Shown: in pieces, positions 10,626 through 21,249 of the stretch
Numbering within the stretch: the first letter of the stretch is position 1
Layout: each line of letters begins with the position of its first letter
Assembly (NCBI GenBank): GCA_003415625.1
Contig: PYIU01000006.1
Location: forward strand, 3,162,001 to 3,226,000
Reading direction: 5' to 3'
Source: Aquanectria penicillioides
Taxonomy: Eukaryota > Ascomycota > Sordariomycetes > Hypocreales > Nectriaceae
DNA length: 64,000 nt
Made by a program: the position numbers and the translations under genes
Notes under the pieces: model-generated
The model's database searches: none
Told to the model about the DNA's origin: nothing
Seen by the model: the letters and a program-made list of their open reading frames with translations, nothing else

Positions 10626-13100
10626 TATATGCCTTATCTTTTCTTTTGCACTAATCTTTAAGTTTAAATTTAATAAGTGTAAAAGGCTAGGCCTATTTTT
10701 AACTCTTTTAGTAGGGTAGTTATATAAAATAATATAAATAGAATTAGACTTTTAGAGTAATTGCATTTAATTAAATGGATTAAAAAGGGTAATATCTTTA
10801 AAGAGGGCTCTTATTGCATATAGAAAGAACTTTCTAAAGGTGATTTTAGTATTATATCTTTCTTTTCCTTAATTGACTTTATTGTATAAAAAGGTTAATT
10901 ATTATTAAGAATTAAAAAGTTCAATTATATAAAAAACTAACTATTTTAAATCTTTTAATTAATTAACCCTTTAGTAAAGAGATTAATAATAGTATAAATA
11001 TTTTTAGAATATAAATTTAGCAATTAATTAAATCTAGCTTACTTTAATTAAAACTTTTTAATTTTATATAAAATATTTACCTTAAATTGTTTAGAAAAGC
11101 TAGGCTAAATAAATTATATAATCTATTTTTTTTTATTTATTATAAACTTAAAAGTATTAATTATAATATTAAATAATAAAAGAGTATTAAAATTAATAGT
11201 ACCTAAATAAATTAATATTTAATAAAATATTAAGTAATTTATATATATTAAGCTTATTTATCTTTTTAAAAATAAAAAACCTATTTTAAGTTTAACTAAA
11301 AGTTATAAAATTAATTAATTATACTAAAAGCCTAATAGAATTTTTATAAGGATTAGCTATTTTTTATAATTAGTAAACTTAAAGAGCTTTTTAAGCTTAT
11401 ACTTAAAAGTTCTTCTTAAAGTTAATTATATAATTATAAAGCTTTAATAGTAGTTTTAATAAAATAAAAGCAATAAACTATAAAGAACTTTAAGAAGTTA
11501 TATAAAATAAAAATACTTTACTATTAAAATTATTTAATTTAATTAATTTTAATTATATAATATTATAATAAAGGCAAAAAAAAGAGCTAAAAGTCTTATT
11601 TTAAATTTATTTATAGTAGCAATTAGTTTTTAGGCATTTAATCTTTCTTTAAAATAGCAGTATTTTATATATAATAATAAAGAGAAATAAAAAAAAAAAA
11701 AAAAAAAAAAGAAAAAAGAAAGGGATTTAATATAAACTTAATAGCATTATATAGGATTTAGTTTTATTATATAAAATAAGCAATTATTTTACTTTTTAAT
11801 TAAAATATTATAGAATCTTATATATTAATAATCTAAATGCAATACTATTAATTATATAAAATCAATAGAAATTTAATTACTTAACTATTAACTAACTATT
11901 AATTAATAGTTAAATAACTAAAAAACTATTTATTTAAAATATTATAATTTTAATTGCCTTTCTTTTCTTACTATTACTATTACTATTACTATAATTAATA
12001 TATATAAGCCCTTTAAGCAATATATATACTAACCCTTTAAATAATAGCAATAATAATAATAATAATATATTATATATTATTGCTAATATCCCTTCCTTTT
12101 TATATAGCTAAAGTTTTAAATTATTAACTATATATATAGTCCTAACCTAAGAATCCCCTTTAGCTAGCATTAATATATTATATATAACTTAAAATTAATT
12201 CTTTTTTATATATAAGCTAATATCTTTTTAGCCTCTTTAAGTGCATCTTATATAAATGCCTAATAAGCATTGCCTTATAAAGGCTAATATTTTAAAATAG
12301 TAGCTTTAGCTATATATTAAAAATGTACTTTAGTATGCTATTTTAGATTTATTTAATTATTTAGTTTGATTCCTTTATAACTATATATAATTAGCCTAAA
12401 TTTAAGGCATAAAGAACTTATATATAAATGCCTTATTTATTTAAAGTTAAGGCATTTTTAGTTTAACTCCTTATTTATTTTATGCAAATAAAATGCACTT
12501 AAATTTAAATGTATATATAGCGCCCTTCCCTTACTATATATATCTTTTAGGTTATTTTAGTGGCTATTACAGTAATTGCAAATAGCTAAATTATATTACT
12601 TAATGCAATAATAGAGATATACTTAAAGGTAGGCATATATATAATAGTTTAGGTTTTAGCTTTAGCTAGCTATTATTGCTTAAAGGATTAGGGACTTTAA
12701 TAGATAACTCTATTTAGCTAAAAGGAGAAGGAACCTAAAAAGACTTTATTAAGGTCTTTAATAAAGGGTTTTAAAAGGATCCTTTAATTATTAAATAGTT
12801 ATATATATTAGCTTTTCTTTCTTTTACTTTTGCCTTAATTACCTACCCTTTTGTATGCATAATATAGCCAATAAAGCCTTAATTAAGTGGCTATATATAA
12901 AGGCATTAGTTAATAGTTTTGGCTAATCTAAAATAATAGCTAGTACCTTTTTATAGTATTTTAGGTTAATAGCAAGATATATTATATAATATATTTTATA
13001 AAGCAAAAACTAGCCTTTTTAATTGTTAGATCTAAATAACTTTATTATATAGTAATAATATAGGCGAATTTATGACTGTATGCAATGTAGACTGTATGTG
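10626..13100. other. AT-rich, RIP-degraded remainder of the composite block
   Basis: Apart from the copia-like traces, this part shows no readable gene. It includes an A tract of more than 20 bases near 11690-11711. It should contain the right half of the outer transposon, but I could not identify its catalytic domain. Confidence 0.5.
10900..11500 (-). pseudogene. Probable Ty1/copia pol remnant
   Basis: Read on the minus strand, two stretches resemble copia polyprotein. Near 11360-11420 a KLKKLFKFTNYKK-like string matches the reverse-transcriptase block usually reading KLKKALYGLKQSPR. Near 10960-11100 a string containing YSKNIYTIINLFTKGL matches the RNase H end (ADIFTKGL in typical elements). 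Order and spacing are right for a minus-strand element. The region is heavily RIP-mutated, no LTRs were found, and the borders are guesses. Confidence 0.4.
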
Positions 13101-13186
13101 AAGGTAGGGCAGAATTTCGGGATTTTAGGATTTTGGATTTTCGGGTTTTTGCACTTTGTCACCGCGTGCCTAATGTGCGACCGTAC
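13101..13186 (-). repeat. Right terminal inverted repeat of the composite block
   Basis: Reverse-complement partner of 47-132. Homology stops abruptly on both sides, and the outer four bases (TGTC) equal those outside the left copy. Confidence 0.8.
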
Positions 13187-13448
13187 TGTCGGCCCAACAG
13201 GCCATGTCGGTGGCCCGTCGACCCAGCAACGGCTGTAAACAAAGTCTGGAGCGATCCGCACAGCACCAGCCAACCATTCAAGGACACACTCATCGGCGGT
13301 TCCTTAGAGGCTCCCCAGACACGAAATAACTGCTGCACGTTCCCAGGGAAGACCCTTCTTTGTTTTCTGTGCTTTTCTTTTGTGGCCGCCCTGTGTTACC
13401 GTTTTGTCTGCGAGCGGCCTTTGCTTACAACAATACCCACCACCCTCC

Positions 13449-16400
13449 ATGCCCCGACGCAATAGGGCAAAGGACCTCGATTTTGAGATTCACGTTGACC
13501 GTTCTTGCTTAAGCGATCCGATGGACGACCACGAGATGGAGAAGGACGAGCAGGTCAAGGCCCAGGAGGTCGAGGTCGACACCGGGCTGGAGCACACCGA
13601 GCACACCGAGTCCAAGGCCAAGCCCGAGGTGAAGCCCCAGGACGAAGAGCTCGAGCGGCCGGAGAAGACGATCAACAACACACAAGACGACGCAGATGGA
13701 CCAGCAGATGTTGACGACACGACCCAAGAGGATGTTGAGATACCAAAGGCAGAGGTCCAGGCCGACGCCGCGGCTCTCTATGACGAGGAGGAGTCCAACC
13801 TCCCAGAAACCGACGAGCTTATTCCTCAAGACGAGGAAGCAAACTATCCAGATGAGGAGTCAGCCGTGACCGACTCCAGAAGAGAATCTCTAGAGTCCGC
13901 CTCAACGGGCTCCTATGTCTCACACCGTCACCGCCGGACGTCTCGCCGGACAGAGGCACTGATCCAGGCGGCTGCCCGGGACATTGTCAACAAGATTGAG
14001 CAAAACAGAGGCCGAGAGTCCATGAACACTGTCTCCGAGACGGATGACAGCGACGTCTCCCACTATGAGGGTGGCAGCGATCGTCCCTCGGACGCTCACT
14101 CTGCCACCTCGGGCCCGGGACGAGAGTCTCTCGGCAGCCATGCCCCAGAATCCCCTCACGGCGACCGCGAGTCGATGCACACCGACCATGGAGTCGAGGA
14201 TATCTTCGTGTCTCACTCGCAGCTCGGCAGCGCTCGGCCGTCGGACGCTCATTCAATGGCTGAAAGCGACCAGCCGTCGGTCCACAGCGAGCGGCAGTCT
14301 ATTGGCAGCTTGCATGAGTCTGTCCACAGCCACCGAGACTCTACCGGTAGCAATCTTGAGGCGGTTCACAGTCCCCGGGAGTCTACCAGTAGCCCTCGCG
14401 AATCAATTCATAGCCACCGAGAATCCACGGGCAGCTACAACGAGTCTATCCACAGCCATCGACTGTCTACTGGAAGTCAGCTAGAGGCAGCTCGCAGCCC
14501 TCGCGAGTCAACTCACAGCTATCGCGACTCCACCGGCAGCCGTCATGAGTCCGTTCGCAGTCACCGAGACTCTACCAGCAGCCACAAGTCCTCTCGCAGC
14601 CTCCAGGAATCCATCCCCAACCAGCGAGGGTCCATGCACAGCCGCCAGTCGGACACCCACAGGTCAGTAGCGGCAGACAGCCACCATTCCACCGAAGACG
14701 AGCGTAGTAGCTCTCGCAACGAAAACGAAGACGACGTGTTTAGCGATCATAGCTCTCGAAGCTCTATGGGCTCCCTGTCCGACTCGGACCGTAGGAAGAT
14801 GGAGAAGATGGCCGCCATGGACAGGTCTCCTCGCATGTCTGCTGTCTCTGGCATCTCGGAGATGAGCCAGTACGAGCACGAGGAAGAGTTTGTTCCTACC
14901 ATCCGAGGAGCTCCCCGCCCTGCCTTCAGGTCGCCCTCATCGGTAAAGGCGCTGCAAATGTCCTCCCCCCGCCATCCGTCTACGGCTCCCCTCGTTCCAG
15001 CAGACGAGGCTTGCCTACCGGCTCTCACCTGGGATCCCCCAGCGTCTCCGCCCAATACTCCCCAAAAAGACACCGCCTCGCTTCAGGCGAACTACTCCTC
15101 CGCTCGTGCTGCTCCACGTCACCCTGCTACCTCTTTCCTGGGGCTGGGGTGATGTTCTGGAACGCGCCGCCACGGACGATCTGAGCCAAGACACCAAGAC
15201 CGTGCGTGATGCCTGGCGCCAGCTCCAAGACCGCATGGGCGATACGACTGTTGAGCGAGGTATCCTGCTGCCTCACCCTCAGAACGACTATGAGATTCTT
15301 GAGGAGCGGCTCCTCGAGGCTCTCGAACTGCCCCTGAGGCGGCGTGCCCGCATCCTGGAGTGTGGCCACTACCTCGGCCCATCCAACGAGATGGCGCTCG
15401 AGGATTCCGACAGCGAAGAGGACGAATACGACGACGACCGACGGGTTTCTCGTCTCAGCGTCGAAAAGACTCATTGGTGCAAGACGTGCCGCTCCGAGAT
15501 CCGCTACGACTCGCTTGGCCCTGGCAAGATCTTCCGCGTCAAGGTGTACGCCTCGAACGGTTTGATGAAGGCCGGTGCCTGGGAGGCTTGCTGGAAGGAG
15601 ATGGAGCGCGTCGACGTCGAGATTGAGCCGCTGGTTGCGCCCGCGGTGCAGGAAGAGATGAACCGCCTGGAGGCTGAACAAGAGCGCGAGCTGGATGAGC
15701 GCGAGAGAGAGTTGGAGATGCAGGAGCAATACGATGATGAACTGCAGGACCTCCCCGAGGACGACTACTCGGATGATGAGGACCTCGACCACACTGAGCT
15801 TGAGCCGGAGCATCTGAGTCACGGGGAGCGGGAGCTTCATGACGAGACTATCGAGCACCACGAGCTTGAAGAGATTCACGACGAACTTAATGAGGATCTT
15901 TCAAGAGGCCTTCATGCGGACCACCTCTCAGAGCCTGATATCCAAGAGAGTGTCGAGGAGTGTGTAGAGGTCGAGTCTGAGCACCACGACGACATTGACA
16001 GAGAGGTCTCGTTCGTGGCGAATGACCCTGCTCGAGAGCCTACCCCTGAGCCGCACGTCGAGACCCCGGAGGAACAGCAAAAGCGAGAGGAGGAGAGATA
16101 TCGAGAATTCTACGGTCAGGCCCCTCAACACTCTGAACAAGCTCATGCCTACGAACAGCAACGCTCGGCTCCCATGCCCAACTATCACCAAGACGCGCCC
16201 TCCGCTTATCCTCAAGAGGCACGCCGCGACTTGAAGAACGAGTCTCTCGGAGACCTCCTTCTCGAGTCGGGTCGGGTCCTCATGCAAGACAAGAAGAACG
16301 TCCTGATTGTCCTCCTCAGCGTTCTCATCTTGATGCTGGCCCTTCGCAGCGGCCAGCCGCAATCCGATCCCCGGACGTTTCAGACCTTGGTGGTCAGCGC

Positions 16401-17310
16401 AGAGGTTCCAACTGTTACCGTGACACATGTGCCAACAATGGAGACCCACGCCATGGCTACCATCGAGAACCAAATCGAGCTGAGGGCTTCGGAGAGCCAT
16501 GTCGAGCCCCAGACGTATGCTATCCCCACCATCGAGAACCAGATCGAGATGAGGGCCGCGGAGAGCAAGGTAGAGAGCCAGACGTACGCTGTCCCCACCA
16601 TTGAGAACCAGATCGAGATGGGACCCGCAAAGATCAAGACAGAAACCCAAGCGCCAAAGGAGATTGAACAAAGCCAGACTACGGAGAGTCAGGCTCGAGA
16701 GAGCCAGACAACGGAGAGCCAGATTCAGGAGAGCCAGGTCACAGAGCGCGAAGCCACTCCCAAAGCGGAGGAGCCCATCGTTCAAGACACTGTCGCCTCT
16801 GCTGAGGGCCTGTCCGTTGCCGAGAGCTCAGTCAAGGTCAGTCGACACCCGACCGCTTCCACAACTTCGGTTGTTGATCATTGTGCTGAATGCTCCTTGT
16901 CCCGCAACGCCCAGGCCTCATCAAGCCCGGCGCCTCTAGAACAAGCCTCCAAGGCCCCCGAGCCCCTCCGCGAGACGGAGACGGTCATCTCAGAGAAGAT
17001 TGTCCGCATCGTCGAGACCGTAACGCAGGTTGAGACTGCCACTGTCAAGATTACCGAGACTGCAATCATCTCGCAAGCCACGCAGCCTGCTTCAGCCGAG
17101 CTGGAGTCTTCTGCCCCCCAAGAATCTATCATACTGGAGAGCTTACAAAACGTGGAGGATACCGAGCCTGTGGAAGGGCCTAGCGAAGCCGTCGAGGCCC
17201 TCGTCGCGCCTAGCATGGAACCCAAGGCCGAGATTGCGTTGGACGGCAAGGCCAAGTTGGCCGAGGAAAAGCTGGAGCATGTGGGATCGAAACCCGAGCG
17301 AGAACTGTGA
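13449..17310 (+). CDS. Large Ser-rich repeat protein with a transmembrane segment; two apparent 1-bp deletions
   Basis: A long hydrophilic protein starts at MPRRNRAKDLD (ATG 13449). The N-terminal half is acidic, then carries Ser/His/Arg repeats of 14 residues (about 14290-14620; consensus R-E/D-S-T-G-S-x-x-E-S-I-H-S-H). The C-terminal half has a conserved core beginning PLVLLHVTLLPL (about 15100), a Cys pair (WCKTCRSE, about 15477), acidic coiled-coil-like stretches, one strongly hydrophobic segment (about 16300-16345, LIVLLSVLILMLALR) and three copies of a roughly 24-residue TIENQIE repeat after it. The frame shifts twice: in a C6 run at 14965-14970 and an A5 run at 15064-15068. One added base at each gives a continuous 1287-residue protein. 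Homologues have, as I recall, been labelled 'pathway-specific nitrogen regulator' without evidence I can confirm; function unknown. Confidence 0.75.
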
Positions 17311-17582
17311 TGTTTCATGCCTGATGCAAGTGCCATGAAGGATATACCTGGACGTTTTTGATGAATGGTTTTCCTAGCGAGACAGTGTGCGATTTGGGAT
17401 TGTTTATAATTAGGATGGTGGACAGGATCAACGAATAGAGATTAGTCATGTATTAAGCATTTGCGAGTTCACCTGTGAAACCATATGCCATTCAACGCCA
17501 TGCTATGCTGACTCGTGATAGCCGCCGTATGTCCATGTCCTGATTACCGATCCACCCCATATAATACCTTTTCCACGTAGAA

Positions 17583-18070
17583 TTACAAGCGGATGTAGAT
17601 ATCCATACAGTCGATTCTCCATTCCCGCTTCCCCAGCAGGCTGCGCAACCACTCTACGCCTAGCCCGGTCCATTCTGCTTTGCGCTCGGTGACGGCCTCG
17701 ATGGCGGCGTTGGCGACGCCGGTGGCGGTCGAGTTGATCATCTCGACGACGCTCGCGTTGAACAGGTCCGCCGAATCAGGCATGACGTCCGTCGGGAGAG
17801 GGTTGGACCCGGGTCGAGGGAGGAACCAATTACTGCCAAAGTCGAAGAAGCAGCGGTCGGACCAGTTGCAGGAGGTCAGGAAGAGGATGAGCAGGAGGAT
17901 CGAGCAGTAGATGCATGGCCGGTTGAGGAAGTACGAGCACACGAAGAAGAGGAAGATGAAGGCGGGGGAGGCGTTTGTGGGGATGAAGAGGAGGGGGAGC
18001 CAGCTGTCTGGGTTAGCGACGGTCGCTGGAGGAGGGTGCAGCGGGCGACATACCTTCTGAGGCAGAACAT
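17583..18070 (-). CDS. Small membrane protein, function unknown
   Basis: Two exons: a tiny first exon of 17 nt (18070-18054, MFCLR plus two bases), a 50-nt intron (18004-18053, GTATGT donor, GCTAAC branch site, CAG end) and a second exon 18003-17583. The 145-residue product has two hydrophobic segments near its N-terminus (LPLLFIPTNASPAFIFLFFV and, after NRPC, IYCSILLLILFLTSC), then a Cys/Asn-containing region and an amphipathic C-terminal part. It probably sits in a membrane of the secretory pathway, which is inference from the hydrophobic segments. I recognise no family. It converges with the upstream plus-strand gene, with about 270 bp between the two stop codons. Confidence 0.6.
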
Positions 18071-18486
18071 GATGGGCGATGAGGGCTGAGAGTCGTCGCG
18101 ATGCGCTGGGTGGTGTTGAGGTTGTGAGGTCGAGGTCACGTCACTCGTGCAGTGACATGTGATGGGCGCAGGCGGGAGGCAGCGGCGGGGCGGCGGTGAG
18201 GACCCAAGCAAGCGATAGTCGTGGTCCCGAATAGGGAGACGTAGAAGTTGTCCAGGAATAAGAATGTTGGGGAGCAATGGACACGGCGTCAATGATTAAC
18301 TGGATCCGGCTCGGCCGTGCCAAAACTTTGAGGTGCAGCGAGTTGCCTGCCACCTGTCGGACGGCCACACATGCGCCACAGCCACAGTTGAGACAGTCGA
18401 GGCACGGACGCGAGAAGCGGCGTCGTCGCCTGGTCACTAGAACAGGCCTGTAAGGGCCTGAAAGGATGCGCTGAAACAGGGCACTA
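18071..18486. other. Intergenic, 416 bp
   Basis: GC-normal promoter side of the small membrane protein gene. No gene or RNA recognised. The pogo-type element inserted at its right end. Confidence 0.6.
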
Positions 18487-18512
18487 CAGTAGTTATCCTA
18501 GTAACTGGAACG
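18487..18512 (+). repeat. Left terminal inverted repeat of the pogo-type element
   Basis: 26 bp, identical to the reverse complement of 20551-20576. The flanking TA is at 18485-18486. Confidence 0.9.
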
Positions 18513-19635
18513 CCAATAAGTGCAAAAACCCCGTTAACTGGAACTATTTCTCCATACAGCGAATTTTAACTAGGATAACTGCAAAACTGGAAACTGGAAT
18601 AGGTTTTTGCATACAGAGGGGTTATAGGGATAACCGCAGGGGTTAGCGGCATAGCATAGAGAGCTCGTTTTTTGGTGTAGCAGGCCCCTTTTCCTTAATA
18701 TCATTACAACAGTCATTTTCAATTGAGAAAAAACATCGCCAACAGCACATTTTACGGTCGGAAAAATTGCTCGCATAATATCTAGCTCTCTATCTATATA
18801 GCAGCGTATTTTTCTTTGCCATTAGGCATAGAATTTAAAGAAAAGGCCTTCTTTAGAGGAGGCATAAAGATATTATATGCAGGAGTTTAATCTATAGCTC
18901 TTAAAATCTATTTTTAGCCGTATACTTAAAGACCAATATAAGCATTTTAATGACCTTTTTACTAATAATTTAGGCTATTTAAGTTATTAGCTTTAAAAGG
19001 TATAATAGTTAGTCCTTAAATACCTTCTTTATTAATAGTAGATTGGTGTAAAAAGCTATAGCTTTTCTTTAATAATAGAAATGCTTTAGGCTAAAGCAGT
19101 AAAGCTCTAGAAGACAGTCCTTACAGTAAGGAACTATAAGCTTAAGTCTAGCAGTCCTTTTAGCTTTAGGCTAAAATGGGCAGCATTATTTAAAAAGAGA
19201 TATAGCATTAAGGTATAGCACTTTTATAGGGAGGCAGCTTTTGCAGCTTTTTTTAGTAATAATACTACTATAAAGAGGATATAAGCTATTTGCTTTATTG
19301 CTGCTTAAATTCCAGTAGGAAATCAATACAATATAGATTAAATAGGCCTTTTTTAGCGGGCAATACCTAAATTTAAGCTAGCCTCTTCCTCTTAGCCTAG
19401 CATTAAGGCAGAAAAGACTTAAATCTCCTTTAGGCTTACTATTAATAATACTAATAATAATCTATTTAGGATTTAGGCTATTAGAAAGGCAAAATGCCCT
19501 TATGCCTTATAAGGCTTTAATTAGGAAGCCTATAGTATTTAATAGAGGTTAAATAAGAAGGCTTAATTTACAATTACTATAATAAAGGCTTAATTAATTA
19601 ACTTTTATTAATATATTAATTTAATGAAGCTTAAG

Positions 19636-20409
19636 CAGCCTATTTTGCTAATCCTTAATAACTTTAGTACCTATTAAGCTGCTATATAGCTTTTGCTGCT
19701 GCTAGCCAATATTATAATTAAATTCCTTCCCTTAAATCAAACCTTAGTGTTTTAATCGATAGACTAAAGCATTATTAGTAGCTTTAAAAGATCCTATTGC
19801 TAGCAATACCTTTAATAGCTTATTTAGATGCTTAATTAAGAGCCAAAAAACAACTCAATTAAGGCAATAGACCTATATTAAATAATGCAGTGGATTTATA
19901 CTAGCTAGTTTAGTAAGGCCAGCTAAAGGCTTATTTAAAGCTATTAGAAAAAATCATTAATAGTTAGGCTTTTTCTAATAGCTAATTTAACTAATTATAT
20001 TAAGGTTATTAAGGACTAGCAGCTCTAGCGTTAAGTCTATAACTTCTATAATAAACCCCTTTATTAAGAGAGCTTTTTCTTCCCTCTCGATAAAAATACC
20101 CCTTCTAATAAGCCTTTTATGCCTAATAAGGTATTTTAATAAGTTCTTAATGACTTCTTTTCCTTTAAGGCAGAAAATACCACTAAAGACAATAATAATA
20201 ATATTTCTATAGAGGAAATGCCTTCAGTTAGCCCTTTCAATACCAAAAAGCTAATCATAGAGTTATTATACATAGCATAGAACAAGGAGAGCTTAATTTT
20301 ACGTGAGGAACTCATAGTATTACAACGGCTTCAAGATCGGGTGCAGGCGCACATCCTCAAGAACGCCCGCCAGACCGATATCAAGGACTTCTTCCAGCCC
20401 CTTCAATAG
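19636..20409 (+). pseudogene. Decayed pogo-type transposase, C-terminal half
   Basis: Reading on the plus strand, 19639-19680 gives ILLILNNFSTY, matching the family's LILDNFSTH block with the catalytic Asp turned to Asn at 19657-19659. Further on, 19723-19830 gives FLPLNQTLVF then SIISSFKRSY, the LPPNTT..LQPLDQ..I.SFK block of pogo/Tigger-type transposases. The C-terminus (20281-20409) has escaped RIP and reads cleanly to a TAG at 20407, ending QTDIKDFFQPLQ. QTDIKDFF is a canonical PCNA-interacting (PIP) box, known from Drosophila pogo transposase. Stops between these blocks rule out a functional enzyme. The N-terminal DNA-binding part, expected from about 18.75 kb, is not legible. Confidence 0.75.
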
Positions 20410-20550
20410 ACAGCTATCCCCTTCAAGATCATAAATTGAGACACATTTTGGCTGGTGCCGCCACTGTGACCTGTCTTTACATTCAGGTGGGTCGGGAATC
20501 CCTGTCACTGGAATTACCCTATAACTGGAACGATTTTGGCTGCCGGAATT

Positions 20551-20576
20551 CGTTCCAGTTACTAGGATAACTACTG
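20551..20576 (-). repeat. Right terminal inverted repeat of the pogo-type element
   Basis: 26 bp, the perfect partner of 18487-18512, followed by TA at 20577-20578. Confidence 0.9.
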
Positions 20577-21249
20577 TAACCGCCCAACTACCGCCTGAGG
20601 TTTAGGCGATTAGGCCCTAAAGCCAGGGGGCCCCACTTGGGATCCTTGGGAGATGGAAGACGTGTAGGGCGGAATAATTCATTCAGCCGCGGCCGCGGGT
20701 TTTGGCATCACTCGCTGGGGACCTGCCCAAGCCTTTAGTCTCCTACCACGTCACTCATCCCCGTCACCCGCTGCAGCTCTCGCTCTCACTCGCCATCATT
20801 GGGGCGATCCAGCTCTGCAGCTCTGCAGCTCTGACTTGGTTGGTCACTGCTTTGCTGGTTGGTCGCCGGTAGCGTAGCGTTGGGCTGCCATAGACCACGC
20901 AGCATCGCCAGCCATCGCCAAAAGCCCGCGGGTAGGTGCGCCCGCGCCCGGCCACTTCCCAAATTTATTTCTCTTGCCTACTTTCTCAGGTGAGGTGACT
21001 AACGAAAACAACACCAAACCTCCCTCAAACATCATCACCGCCTCGCCTCGTTGAAACACAGGCATCTCCTCCCTTTCCTCTCATCCCTCCTCTTCTCTGG
21101 AGTCGGATTCGGATTCGCCTCGGCGTTTTGCTTCCGTCCGATCTCCTCCATTGACGTACCCGCCGATCGGGCAGCCTTTCCTGTCTCTCTCTCTCTTTTT
21201 TTTTTCTCCCCCTTCTAATTCTCGTCACCGCCCACCCCCGGCTGCCAAC
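20577..21249. promoter_or_regulatory. Promoter and 5' leader region of the EDC4 homologue
   Basis: GC-normal, 673 bp between the transposon and the EDC4 start codon. It contains a CT-rich tract just before the ATG (about 21175-21225), common in fungal leaders. An intron in the 5' UTR is possible but not shown. Confidence 0.45.

Larger units (their letters stand above)
47..13186. mobile_element. Composite AT-rich RIP-affected block bounded by inverted repeats
   Basis: A block of about 13.1 kb is bounded by an 86-bp inverted repeat (47-132 and 13101-13186). The same four bases, TGTC, lie directly outside both ends (43-46 and 13187-13190), a possible target duplication. From about 225 to 13095 the sequence is extremely AT-rich and full of TpA, as RIP leaves it. 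Nested inside are a chromovirus (1692-9610), a TRIM-like element (9984-10625) and copia-like remains. Removing the first two leaves about 4.6 kb for the outer element, a plausible size for a DNA transposon. The decayed reading frame next to the left repeat fits a transposase. The superfamily is not settled; a 4-bp duplication and long inverted repeats would suit an integrase-type (Ginger-like) element, which is inference. Confidence 0.55.
18487..20576 (+). mobile_element. Pogo/Fot-type (Tc1-mariner superfamily) DNA transposon, RIP-inactivated
   Basis: A 2090-bp element is bounded by perfect 26-bp inverted repeats beginning CAGTAGTTATCCTAGTAACT and flanked on both sides by TA (18485-18486 and 20577-20578), the hallmark target duplication of the Tc1/mariner/pogo superfamily. 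The outer 150-280 bp are GC-normal, and the middle is AT-rich from RIP. The plus strand carries a decayed DDE transposase. The ends hold several copies of an AACTGGAA motif, possible transposase-binding sites. Confidence 0.85.

Noticed and set aside
13449..15152. Intron linking the two halves of the Ser-rich membrane protein gene
   Set aside because: The conserved sequence continues without a gap through both frame changes, and each is repaired by one base in a homopolymer; no well-formed intron fits.
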